From Anseranas semipalmata (taxonomy: Eukaryota > Chordata > Aves > Anseriformes > Anseranatidae), in assembly GCA_013399115.1 (NCBI GenBank), contig VXAA01004386.1:52401-116400 (forward strand): 64,000 nt of DNA, in the 5' to 3' direction. Of this stretch, positions 49,930 to 60,685 are shown in pieces. Position 1 is the stretch's first letter. Every line of letters starts with the position of its first letter. Below the pieces are notes generated by a model, which saw only the letters and a program-made list of their open reading frames with translations, had not been told where the DNA came from and made no database searches. The translations under genes and the position numbers were made by a program.

Positions 49930-50560
49930 TCAAGGTTGGAAGGGACCTCTGGAGGTCATCTGGTCCAACTTCACAGCTCATGCAGGGACACCCAGATTAG
50001 TCTGCCCAGGACCACATCTGGACAGCTTTTGACTATCCCCAAGCATGGAGATTCCACAACCTCTCTGGGCAACCCGTCCTGTTGCTCAGTGATCTGCACA
50101 GTAAAGAAGTGTTTCCCCACGTTCAAATGGCACCTCCTGAGTTTCAGCTTGCGCCCACTGCCTCTCATCCTGACACTGGGTATCACTGAAAAGAGCCTGG
50201 CTCCTTCTTCTTTCCATCTTCCGTTCAGATGTTTATACACATTGATGAGATTCCCCCCAAGCCTCCTCTTCTCCATGCTGAGTAGTCCCAGCTCTCTCAG
50301 CCTTTCCTCATATGTGAGATGCTCCAGTCCCTCAGTCAACTTTGTGGCCCTTTGCTGGACTCTCTCCAGTATGTCCATGTCTATGTTGTACTGGGGAACC
50401 CAGAACTGGGCACAGCACTCCCAGTGTGGCCTCACCAGTGCAGAGTAAAGGGGAAGGATCACCTCCCTCGACTTGATTTATCAGCACTCTTTTGCTGCAA
50501 GGGCACATTGCTGGCTCATGTTCAATTTGGTGTCCACCAGGACCCTCTATGAGTAATCCT
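49930..50560 (-). mobile_element. CR1 LINE, 3' part with ORF2 C-terminus
   Basis: A reverse-strand frame of more than 160 codons reads [60 protein letters not shown] and [19 protein letters not shown]. This is the C-terminal end of CR1 reverse transcriptase. The plus strand starts with AAGGTTGGAAGGGACCTCTGGAGGTCATCTGG, the inverted 3' UTR, but the 8-base tail is lost. Around 50470-50500 the RT sequence is interrupted, and it resumes as the inverted LNMSQQ part (TTGCTGGCTCATGTTCAA). Confidence 0.92.
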
Positions 50561-50574
50561 GTTTCCACTGCAAT

Positions 50575-53500
50575 CATACAGCTTACAAGTAACATTAATT
50601 AGTCCAGAAAAATTGTGACTGAATGATAATGTTAACTTTTAAGAGACTTAGCTACTTGAAACCCAGCCAATTAAAGAAGCAGTAGTGTTAATAGAATCAT
50701 TTTTACTGAGTTTTATGAATGGTGATAAGCCAGAGTTGTATGGTCCAGGTGGCTCTTGTCTTCATAATAACTAATGCCAGTAGCTCGTTAAGAAGGTACC
50801 TACTTTCAGCTGTTTCTCGCAGCAAAGCATGGTAGAGAAAGTTGTCATTTACATTTCAGATGTTTTACCTCCTTGATTAATCCAATTTAAAAATAAAAAA
50901 AATCATTTAATTACATATTCCTTAATCTTTGCTTTACATATTTTGATATTTTTGAGATATTTGAGGTATTTCGACTGCACAGCCATTTCTAAACACTGTT
51001 ACACACACTGCTTCTGCCTACGGGAGCTGAAAAATAGCATTAATTCTCTTTTACCACTGGGTGGCGATCTCTTAAAAAATATGAACGCTCAAAGTATCTT
51101 GTCTGAGCTTTTAATTTCGGTGTAACTGGAAGAAAACTCAGAAATAAGACTTTAATACTTCTGATTGGCAGCGATGAAGTCAATCTAAAGGAAAACAATA
51201 TCTAAAAGTCTTCTTTCTTAGCATAAGACATCAAAGCAGATCTGGCTAAATTGAAAACACTAGCATAATTTTATAATGTCACCTGTGCCAAAGTATTCTT
51301 ACGCTGCACAATTTATTCTGATTTTTCAGAAGAAGCAAAGGGCTTTCTACACATCCAGATATAACTCACAGTCTTGGAGAAATGTTTTAGGTGTAACTCC
51401 TCTCTGCCCAATATCCATTTTGAAGTGAATCATAAATGCTTTTCAAACACTGGGTGGGATTTTGTTGATCCAGACACATTTACACACAAGCAAAACTTTT
51501 CTACCTGCACCCTGGAGTGACTTTGTCATGTCAGCAAGTCCCAGTTGCATACCTATTTGTCATAGGGATTAATGAAGATGTAGACACACCTAAATGAAAT
51601 CGAGCTTTCTAGGTGCACAATTTCACACTAGCTAATCTGTCTTTGAATTTGTCTTTCCTTTTATAGAGTTTTGCAAATTTTATAATGATGAGAGTGAACT
51701 GTGACTGTCTTCTTCCAAAACAGTGCTGCTTCCTAAAGCCTTTATAAGTTTCGCCATACTTTGAGTACATACAATGCTGCTGTATGTGTTATTTACCCTT
51801 CCCTGCTACTTTCAACTGTCACAGTGGAGTAGGTGATTAAAAGAAACGTTTCCTCACGTTCTTTGATTATTGCCCAGATTAGGAAGCCACCAGGAAGGCT
51901 CTACCTTCAGCGATGGCATACCAAGTGCAGCTCTGCAGAGGTACTCATTCCTTTATCATGTCCTCAGATATGAAAGTGGAGGAGGCAATGTAAGCAACAA
52001 GGCAGACAAAAATAGAGAAACTTTTTAGAGAAACCCAGCAATTAGGAGTTTCTATACAGAGAATGCATGCATTGTCCACAGACACCATTTCTAAATGGGT
52101 TTATCATGGAGCCTTAACATACCGCTGGCTGTACAAGAGCATTGCTGAGCACTCCAAGTTCTCTTAACTAGCTGAACTAACAAATGTTTCAAATAAGAAT
52201 TAGGTATAGATTAGATATAAAACTAGCAGCCAGTCTTGCATCCCTTGGCAAGAAATCTGCCATATATGAGAAGACTTACAAATGTGATGGATGTATACAT
52301 TATTGTACTGCATCTATTCGAAAAGGTTTTTGTAGTTTGAGGATAATTCTGATTAATATTAAAAAAGGGTTGAAGAACTCTTTTATAGCTATGCTTCTGT
52401 TAAACCTTTTAAAGACACTTAAAAAAACCCTGCAATAACCAGCTCCACATTTGGCATGGATGGAAGTCCTGCCAGCAAATATTTAGTTTTAATATGAAGT
52501 GACCACTAGCTTTTCCTAACCCAATCCAGGGCCACGAGATGTGCCCATTTCCTTCTGAGGACAACTAAATATAGAGATATGGTTTTTAGTGAATACAATA
52601 AATAGGTTGAGCCTGGACTCTGACAAGTGCAAACAAAAGCACATGAGCAAAGGTTGGCACCACACCCAGCTACCCTTAGCTTTTATTTTCATTAAGTCAG
52701 CTTAGTTACAGCTGAACAGCATGTGAACTGCCCTCTTGCAGTCACAGGTTGTGCTGAATATGTTAACAGAACTGAATGGACAAGGGTCTTTGGGTATCCA
52801 CAATCTTTCTTCTGTTGCTTATCTTAATGAGATAAGAAAGCAAGTGCCATAATTTTTGGATTTTATGCAAAGGTGTTCATAGTATGAAACAATAAAAAAT
52901 CAATATTGTGGAAGGGAAGAAAAAGCCCCTAGCACAGCTACAAGACTTGAGGAGTACAGCTCTTCTACTGTTTCCAAAATGTTTGTCCTTATGTAAAACG
53001 TGGCTACGACAGTAGTCACTCTTGCCACATCTCAGACTTTCTTCTTCCTTGCTGGCTTTTGGATTTCAGCAAGAAACTTAACCCTCTGGATGCTGTGGAA
53101 ACGCATAGTCACCCTTCTGAGCAATCACTTGGCTTTCAGCCAAGGCATTCTTGCCTTTGCTTCATAAAATAGAAAGGAATTATGACCACAATAAAGTGTT
53201 CAGCTTACTAATTGCTATTTAATTGCTTTTCAGCATTTCCAATGCATTAACCAGCAATGACAGTGTTACATAAACTCTTGAAAGCATGAGCTGAATCTTT
53301 AGGACACAGGGAAAAGCATAGCCTGCGTAAGTGTGCATGTGTGTGTCCACGTGCACGTTTGGAGGCAGTAGGCATGAAAAAGCTTCTCTTCCCCACTCTG
53401 TACAACGTGTTGCCGTGAAGCATATGGATCTCCCCACAAAAGGAACAGCCACCGATTCTCTCCTACAGACTTGATATTCCCAGAGGACATATATATGTTC

Positions 53501-55165
53501 CAATACCAGCTGTACAGGAGCTCTCTGACAATGGGCCTGCATTTTTCTGGCTTCTTCTTTTTTCTTTCTTCCTCATCCAGAAACACACCTCTCAAAATGT
53601 TGTGCTTCATTAGATATGCAGTCAGAGAATGAAGGCTGAAAAAAAAGTAAACAAAAGAAAACAAAAACAAAAGCAGAGAAGAATCATTGAAAATTGCTCA
53701 ATTTTCCTTGAAAAATCCTTCCTGTCACTTTGTCGCTGCCTACCTGCCTTCTTCAGGGCTGCCACGTGCCAGCCATTCATGTGCACAGTACAGACCTGGA
53801 ACAGTTGTAGTCTCAGGGTGGTTAAAGATGCTCACAGAGGCTGTGCCCTGGGGATGCATGGGATGTGCTGGGCTGGGGAGAGGCTGGTGCCCTTGCTGGG
53901 CATCTGTCCCCTCTGTCCCCATCCCCTTGCAGCATTGTAGATGCACAGGGAACAGCACACACAGACAGAACTGGGGTGGGTGACTGGGACTGGGATCACA
54001 GGGCACCCTCCAGCGCGCAACCGAAGCCAAGGCACAGCCAGGCTGATGCAATGACAAACCACTGTGGGGCTTACAGTGAGCTGAGACTTGGTTGCTGTCT
54101 TTCATAGCAGGGCAAATTCTGAAAGTGTCCTCAGCTTTGCGGCCATCAGGAGCACGGGCCTGCATTTTCCATGCGCCCTGCTCTGTGTTGGCTCAGTGAC
54201 TGTGGGTTTGACTGCTCCAGTGGTACTTATCCCCCTTATTGTTCTCAGTCTCTGAACTTAAATGTACTGTATGTAGACATTGTGCTTCCTCAGCAGAGTT
54301 CATTCTCCATAAGGAAGGAGGCATATTTCTGCTGGCATCGGCAGGTTAATAGCTAATTCACATGATGTGAATCTTGTTTTATTGTCCTCTGCAGGCTCTA
54401 ATAAAAAGAGGGAATGATCCAGAAATCTCATCAGCATTGTCCCATAAGCAGCTGTAGAGATGCCTCTCCTGTGAGCTGTGTGCCCATGCCAGTATTCCTC
54501 ACCTCTTCCTCTCTGCACTCCTCCATCACCATCTTGCAGCTCAAGGAGTGAGCCACCAGCATGGAGACACTGCAAAGATCTCAAGAAGTGCACTCAGTCT
54601 GTAAGCACATAACATCAGCAGATGTCACAGTGAGATGTGGACAAGATTTTGTTTAAGATAGCACTAAGGACTATGCACATTCCAATCCATTTTCTGCCCA
54701 AGCTTCCCATCTGATCTCAGTCAAATCACTTAATCTGCAAAATAGGGCATAAAGTAATTTTGTTTAGAAAGCTTTCGGGGCAAAAACTCTCTTTTTAAGA
54801 CATAGGTGTGTAGCATTGACTACAAAGAACTGTGGATTTTGTTTAGAGTCTCTGGACATGCTTGTAACATATATAATGAAATAATAATGCAGTAGTCATG
54901 AGAAATCTTCTTAGTAACCCATGGATTACCTGGTTTGGGGGATTACTTCAGTTATCAAATCTGTCTCCACGAATTAGGAGTTTTTCATGAACAAATTCTT
55001 GCTCGAACTAGAGCCTCTTTTCTGTAAGTAATTCTATTACTAGTTTAAAATTGCAATGATTTTATAAAAAATTACGTCTTATTTATAATCTGAGTTTGCT
55101 GCCATCCTGTCCTACATCTTGTTACATCTTTGTCTGCTAGATCAAGGAGCTTGAGATCAAAGTTT
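50575..55165. other. Intergenic non-coding sequence
   Basis: AT-rich DNA with an ancient SINE relic (54690-54840). A GC-richer patch at 53740-54170 is open in several frames on both strands, but no frame shows conserved-looking composition or domains. Confidence 0.55.
54690..54840 (+). repeat. Ancient MIR-like amniote SINE relic
   Basis: GATCTCAGTCAAATCACTTAATCTGCAAAATAGGGCATAAAG resembles 'gaccttgggcaaatcacttaa ... tctgcaaaatgggg' with an internal deletion. The following GGGGCAAAAACTCTCTTTTTAAGACATAGGTGTGTAGCATTGACTACA resembles an old amniote tail of the form 'ggggcaagaactgtctttt...tgtacagcacctagcaca'. The family name is from memory. Confidence 0.45.
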
Positions 55166-55169
55166 TGTC

Positions 55170-55720
55170 ATGCTGTGGCTCCTTTGTTAAGCTAAATAGA
55201 TTGAACTCCTCTTGTCTTACACTATGAGGTATATTTTCCAGTCCTTTAATCATTCTTGTATGATCTTGTATGATCATTTTTCTCTCTAATCATTCCTAGA
55301 TAAATGAACTAGATGTTATACTTAAATGTTATTAGAAGTGGCTACACCAGTGGAAAGATGGAGGCAATATGCCTTTTCCATTTGTTCTCACACATCAAGG
55401 TTTATATTAAATACTTTAGCCACTGCAAGCTCACAAAGAGTGCTTGCCCTTCATCCTCTGGTTGCCCTACGATCTCTCTAAGAGTTCATTTTCATTTGTA
55501 CGCATTGTTTGATGTGGCCAGAAGACCCAGACTGGTCTCTATCCATGACCTGTCTTCTTCATTTTGTACCCACTACCTCCAGTCTTTGAGTCAGATGAGG
55601 ATTTCAGTAATCATTAAGACTAGGAATTAATGTTTCTTCTATGTCACTGATAAAAAATGTTAAATTGCATGAAAATAAGAGCCAGTTCATGTGAGACTTA
55701 CTGGCAATATAAACACTCTT
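55170..55720 (-). repeat. Old CR1/L3-type LINE remnants
   Basis: Two blocks match reversed CR1/L3 consensus text as I know it. The first, 55190-55262, reads AAGCTAAATAGATTGAACTCCTCTTGTCTTACACTATGAGG and TTTTCCAGTCCTTTAATCATTCTTGTATG. The second, about 55615-55720, reads TTTCTTCTATGTCACTGATAAAAAATGTTAAATTGCATG and AAGAGCCAGTTC. The middle is too decayed to assign. Confidence 0.5.
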
Positions 55721-55837
55721 ATTTCCTACTGACAGTGATATTTTGGACCTGTCAAGTTGTGGTTATCAAAAATATGTACAATATTATTTTGCATTCTTTT
55801 GATTCTTAATCAAAAAACAGTGTCTTCCCTTGAGGCA

Positions 55838-55878
55838 GAGGTGTAGCTCAGTGAGCACAAGGTCAGGGCTCGAATCCT
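55838..55878 (+). pseudogene. tRNA-Ala-like relic lacking the anticodon arm
   Basis: GAGGTGTAGCTCAGTGAG matches the 5' end of eukaryotic tRNA-Ala, including the A box TAGCTCAGTGAG. It is followed after only about 10 bases by GGGCTCGAATCC, a B-box match. The A-to-B spacing is about 20 bases shorter than in a tRNA, so the anticodon arm is gone and no functional tRNA is possible. It could instead be the head of a tRNA-derived SINE. Confidence 0.45.
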
Positions 55879-56010
55879 TCTGAATAGCAGGAAGGTGGGA
55901 CCACCTCCCCATCGGCGACAGCGAGGGCAGCCAGGAGAGGGCTTTTCTTGCCGAGGTTGTGCTCCCAATGGATTGCCCGTCTGCACCTGGGTCTCCCTGC
56001 TCTCCGGGGA

Positions 56011-56049
56011 GGGATGTGCTCTTCTGCACAGGGATGTGCTCTTCTGCAG
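56011..56049. repeat. 20-base tandem duplication
   Basis: The unit GGGATGTGCTCTTCTGCACA is followed immediately by a second copy that matches over its first 19 bases. Confidence 0.95.
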
Positions 56050-57907
56050 CCTCCCTCTTACTTGACAATTTTGGCTTGCTCTTGGGCTCTCACCAATGCT
56101 GCAAACAGCTCCTCTCCCTCATATTTTGAAGTCTTTGAAGGCACTGGTATTCTGGTATTTGGACAGCACACAGATTTGCCCAGACAATTTTCAATGTGTT
56201 CTCCTTTTCCCACAAAAAAAAGTGAGGTGTCTGTGAAACCTGCTTACAGGTACACATTGAGAGCCTCTCATCATCACGCTGTCAGGAGACCCAGCCACAT
56301 GAACAGACGAACTTCCTGCAGAACCAAATGGGTGGCCAGCAAATGCCAGTGCTCGTTCCATGCTCTAAAACTTCTCAGCCAAAGCCTTTTACTGCTATTT
56401 AATCATCGAATTCTTATTGCTAATCCCTAATCTGAGGTGGCAGATTTACTGCTGCAAGGCTGCACTTGCTGCTGACAGATGCGAATGTAGATATTTGCTC
56501 TGTCTGCTTGGATTCATGCAGCTCCAGGGTAGGCACTATGTTTCCTGCTGTGTCAAGAAAACATCCCAAGACTGCTGCAAGGGGCCGAGATGAGGCATTC
56601 CCTCACATTGATTCATGCTGGTTTTATGGTTTTCTAGCTGCAGAGCGAGCTATCTGAATAGCACCTCTGCTTGGTTGAGAAATGATTGGCTTCAGCTCAG
56701 GCTGGAAAAGGTAAATGTTTGTGGGCACAGTGTGAGAGGTGCTGGGAGAGTAAAGCACACATGTGGGTGTGAAATTTGGAATCCTCCTGCTCCATTTTGC
56801 TCTGGACCCTGGAAACACCTGCACTGACCAGCTCTCACAGAGCTTTTGTCTACTGCCTCTTTATCAGAGCTGGTCATTCCTTCTAACATGCACTCTGCAG
56901 AATTCATTTATGACTCCAGCTTCCCCAGAGCCAGGTGGCTGCACTCCTGAGTCATTCTGGAAAGGGCCAGGCTTTGGCATCTACAACCCCTTGCAAATCT
57001 TAGTGCTGAGAAAGATCCAAGGTCGTCCCTAGTAAGAGGCTTTTCTTTATATTAATCTACCTTCCCACAGTACGTGACAGATACTGTGAAGGTGTTTACG
57101 GTCTTTGCTGGTATCAAAATTATCACAGGTCCACATGGGGGCTGTAATCATTCAGCATGTTTCGCAGGACTAAGCAAATGTTTTCAGCAAGGATCAGTTT
57201 ATTATAAATTTATTTCCTCAGTCAGGCTGCTCCTTCTGTGCAGCCTTCTGGCCACCAGAGACAGCCAACCATTATTTCTCCCATGCTTTCTAGGCTTCTG
57301 CTCACGCACATGAAGCTTCTCCCATAGAATTTCTTTACTTACTCTCTCTCCTTCTTAATGCCTGAAGGATTCAAACCTGGAGGTGTGCGCCAATTGCAAT
57401 ATCATCAGTGCAGAACAGATTTGAAGCATTGCTTCCCAGGCTGTGCTACAGTTGATTCAACACCTTTTCTGCAACATTACAATGGCATTGTTGATATGTA
57501 AAAAAATGAGATGCAGTGTTTAAGGGACTCGAAGTATCAACATGGCATTCCTGGTTGCAGGGGTCAGAACTCAGCTTCAGGAAGAAAAGGACTCAAAGGA
57601 CTGGACACATACGACATAACAATTAATTTTTTATTTTTATTTTTTTAATTTTGTTGTTTTGCTTTCAAAGAGAATTCCTGCTGTTTCTGCAATGTACTGG
57701 AGAACAGTACATCAAATGCATTGTCAGTAAAATTATAGGGATCTTATGCTCATTAAGGAGATAGACTCTTTGGTAAATTACTGTCATTTTTCACTTTCAT
57801 TGAGTTACTTCTGTGATGTAGTTTATTCAGACTGCAGCAATTCTTGCTGTCCTAGTTGTTCTGCTGCAGCAGCATTTGTACGCAGTCCCTGCACTACTTT
57901 TCTGGTA
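56050..57907. other. Intergenic non-coding sequence
   Basis: A plus-strand frame of 160 codons is open at 55948-56430, but it has no recognisable domain and includes the 20-base duplication. I take it as chance. Nothing else is recognised. Confidence 0.5.
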
Positions 57908-58110
57908 ATCACAGAATCACAGAATGGTTGAGGGTGGAAGGGACCTCTAGAGATCATCTAGTCCAACCCCCGTGCTCAAGCAGGGTCACCTAGAGCATGT
58001 TACACAGGATCGCATCCAGGTGAGTTTTGAATATCTCCAGAGAAGGAGACTCCACAACCTCTCTGGGCAGCCTGTTCCAGTGCTCCATACTAAAGTGAAA
58101 TTCTTCCTAA
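57908..58110 (-). mobile_element. CR1 LINE, short 3' end
   Basis: The plus strand begins ATCACAGAATCACAGAATGG, two tail units in reverse, then GGAAGGGACCTCTAGAGATCATCTAGTCCAACCCCC and ACTCCACAACCTCTCTGGGCAGCCTGTTCCAGTGCTC. This is the inverted CR1 3' UTR and ORF2 end. It is truncated at about 58110. Confidence 0.9.
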
Positions 58111-58370
58111 GAACAATATTTCCATAGTTCTGAATGGTGATTTTCCTCCAAATCAGCGACTGTTCTCCTGCCTGTGTTCCTTTACTTCCTTAACATCAAC
58201 AGATTGCTTAGTCTGAGGTCAGCTGGAGGGGTTAGGGACCTAGAAAGGAAATTTCAGGAATGGCAAGGGGAATTTCATGCTCCCTTTCCCTCTGGAAGGC
58301 AGCAGAAGTTGTGTGTCTAAAACCTATACAATTTTTCAAAAAATTGTAGAAGATTTTTGCGGTCTTTCAA

Positions 58371-58709
58371 TACTTAAAGAAGGGGGCTCATAAAAAGGAT
58401 GGAGAGGGACTCTCTGCTCAGGTAGATAATGATAGGACAAGGGGCAATGGTTTTAAACTAGAAGAGGGTAGATTTAGATTAGATGTTAGGAAGAAATTCT
58501 GCACTGTGAGGGTGGTGAGGCGCTGGCACAGGCTGCCCAGAGAAGCTGTGGATGCCCCATCTCTGGAGGTGTTCAAGGCCAGGTTGGATGGGGCCCTGGC
58601 CAGCGTGATGGGTGGCATCCCTGCCTATGGCAGGGGGGTTGGAATCAGATGATCTTTAAGGTCCCTTCCAACCCATGCCATTCTATGATTCTATGATTTT
58701 ATGATTTTG
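58371..58709 (+). mobile_element. CR1 LINE, 3' end in sense orientation
   Basis: The copy reads GAAGGGGGCTCATAAAAAGGATGGAGAGGGAC, then a frame with [22 protein letters not shown] content (here GGGTGGTGAGGCGCTGGCACAGGCTGCCC), then GGTCCCTTCCAACCCATGCCATTCTATGATTCTATGATTTTATGAT. The tail units and 3' UTR are well kept, so this is one of the younger copies. It faces away from the copy at 57908-58110, so the pair forms an inverted repeat. Confidence 0.93.
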
Positions 58710-59442
58710 TAAAGCTCAGTTGTGAGGCACTCTTTGGCCTCTGAAATAAGTGAAAGATTTTAAGCTAAGTGGTCACTTGTTATTTATAGAAAATTTTAAA
58801 TCCTAAAGGGTGCTGTTTGTAACTCCCTGAAAAGACTGTGATCGTTTCTGAACATTCTGGCTACTCACACAAGTAATTCCACATTTCATTTTATGGAGAG
58901 CATAAAGCAGTCACACAATGAAAGGAGAAGGGTTTTAAAGAGAGATGAGTTCACATTTTGTTCTGTCTCTCTCTGAGAGAGCTTTCTTTCTGTTGTTTTT
59001 CTTCATTTAAATGTTCTTCATTTAGAATATAAGCTGTTGAAACATATCTTGCTACTTTGTGGAAAATGAACCCCACAAAACACCAAGGCATTTAAACAGA
59101 CATAGAAATATGAGCTGGTCACTAGCTAATGCAAGAAGATCCTTCTGGAGAGGAGCAGCAAAAGAGAAAAAAAGCAAGGTACAACAGGAGCTACAGAATA
59201 CTAATTTTAGTCAGTTTGTGTGAATAGGAATAACTGGCAGAATATGTTTCCCAGATGTGTTTAGATTAACTGGAAATCCACATGAACACTTGGGAGCTAA
59301 GACTGTACGTGCAAAAAACCGATGCACTTTGATCTTGTGTGGCCCATAGAAGCACACAGACATCACAGTGTTGCAGGGACTAGAAATGACTCAGAAAGGG
59401 AAGGAGACAGTGCTTATATTTACCCCGAAAAGGACTGCAATT

Positions 59443-59471
59443 CTTATTTATTTATTTATTTATTTGTTTAT
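59443..59471. repeat. (TTTA)n microsatellite
   Basis: About 6 tetranucleotide units followed by a T-rich run. Confidence 0.9.
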
Positions 59472-60594
59472 TATTATTTTTTTTTATTTTATCATCCAGT
59501 GATTCATGACTTGGGTACTCAGGTTGAAAACTAATTTAAAGGGACTGAATTTTCAAGGAGGAGCTCAGCTTTTCCTGAAAGCCAGAACAGACAAAACAAG
59601 AGGTAGAATTTAGTATTTCTGTCTGCCCTGCCAGCTCTGTGCCTGTCAGTGTTAAGTTCAGGATTGTTTTCAACTGCCTTTTAGTTTCCCTTGGAAATAT
59701 CCCATCCATTACTCTGAAGCTGTGTTTCCTACCCACTTTGCAAAACTCAGCAGACGACAGGTGAAGCTATACAGCTGAACAGGAGCAGCTTTATCTCTGC
59801 GCTCTCTTCCAGCTTTCCCTCCTTGCCCTCCTTTTATACTCAGTGTTTACATTATAAAGCCATTTCGTAGGGGCACAGCCTGCTTCTGCGGAAAGTTTGG
59901 TCACATGGTGTTGTTTCTTTTTTTGAAAGCAGAGTGATTCATTGTCTCCAGCCCCAAAGCTTGTTTGCTAAACCCTCTCCAGTTTTTGATACTGCAGGTG
60001 AACCAAAACATGCATTTTCAGTAACTCATAGCAAAGTGGCAGCAGCAGACACAGGCTTTGCTCCACTGTAATTGCCAGCTTCCACCTTCCCAAACGTACT
60101 ATACTGTCTCTACCCTTTCAAGAAGTTGGTCAATGAATAGTGGCTTTGCTATGGCAGGTGTGTGAACTGAATCCACAGGGAATATTTTGGGTAAAGGAGC
60201 GATCTCTAAACTAGCTCTTACAATTTCAGAAGGTGGCACTACCGTGAGTCACAAGCTGATTGGAAATTCAATTGCAGAAGTGGAGTTTGGAAACAGGAAC
60301 AGGACTGCAAAGAGGAAAGTTCAGCTGAACTCAGCCATGGCTACAAAACTGTCTATTTTCCTGTAAAATGCAGTATTCTACCCAGCAGTCAGATATCCCA
60401 TTAGTAAATACTTGGTATTTTCTTAATTCAAAGCACAATATGTTAAAATAATGTCAAAATATACTGCAGCAGACACGGATGTTAGAGAAAGCTGTATTCG
60501 CAAAATTCACTTTTTCTTTGCCTTTTGCCAGGGAAAATTTCTTAAACCATTTACATTTTTGACAGTGAAGTCTCATTCTAAAAAAGAGTTAGTA

Positions 60595-60685
60595 CAGTGT
60601 TTGCCTACTTCATAGCCCTTAGCAAATTCACATCTATAAAGCACTTTGGGTTCCTCAGATAATGAATGGTACTACATGGATAGAA
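60595..60685 (+). repeat. Ancient SINE tail (MIR/V-domain-like)
   Basis: CATCTATAAAGCACTTTGGGTTCCTCAGATAATGAATGGTACTACATGGATAG closely follows the old amniote SINE tail 'tgtaaagcactttgggatcctcagatgaaaggtgctacatagat'. The preceding GTGTTTGCCTACTTCATAGC fits the segment before it. The exact family is uncertain. Confidence 0.5.

Noticed and set aside
53740..54165. Overlapping open frames on both strands in a GC-richer patch
   Set aside because: Several frames are open at once, as expected from base composition, and none has a recognisable motif.
55948..56430. Plus-strand open frame of 160 codons
   Set aside because: Low-complexity Ser/Leu-rich composition, no domain, overlaps a 20-base tandem duplication, and has no splice or promoter context.
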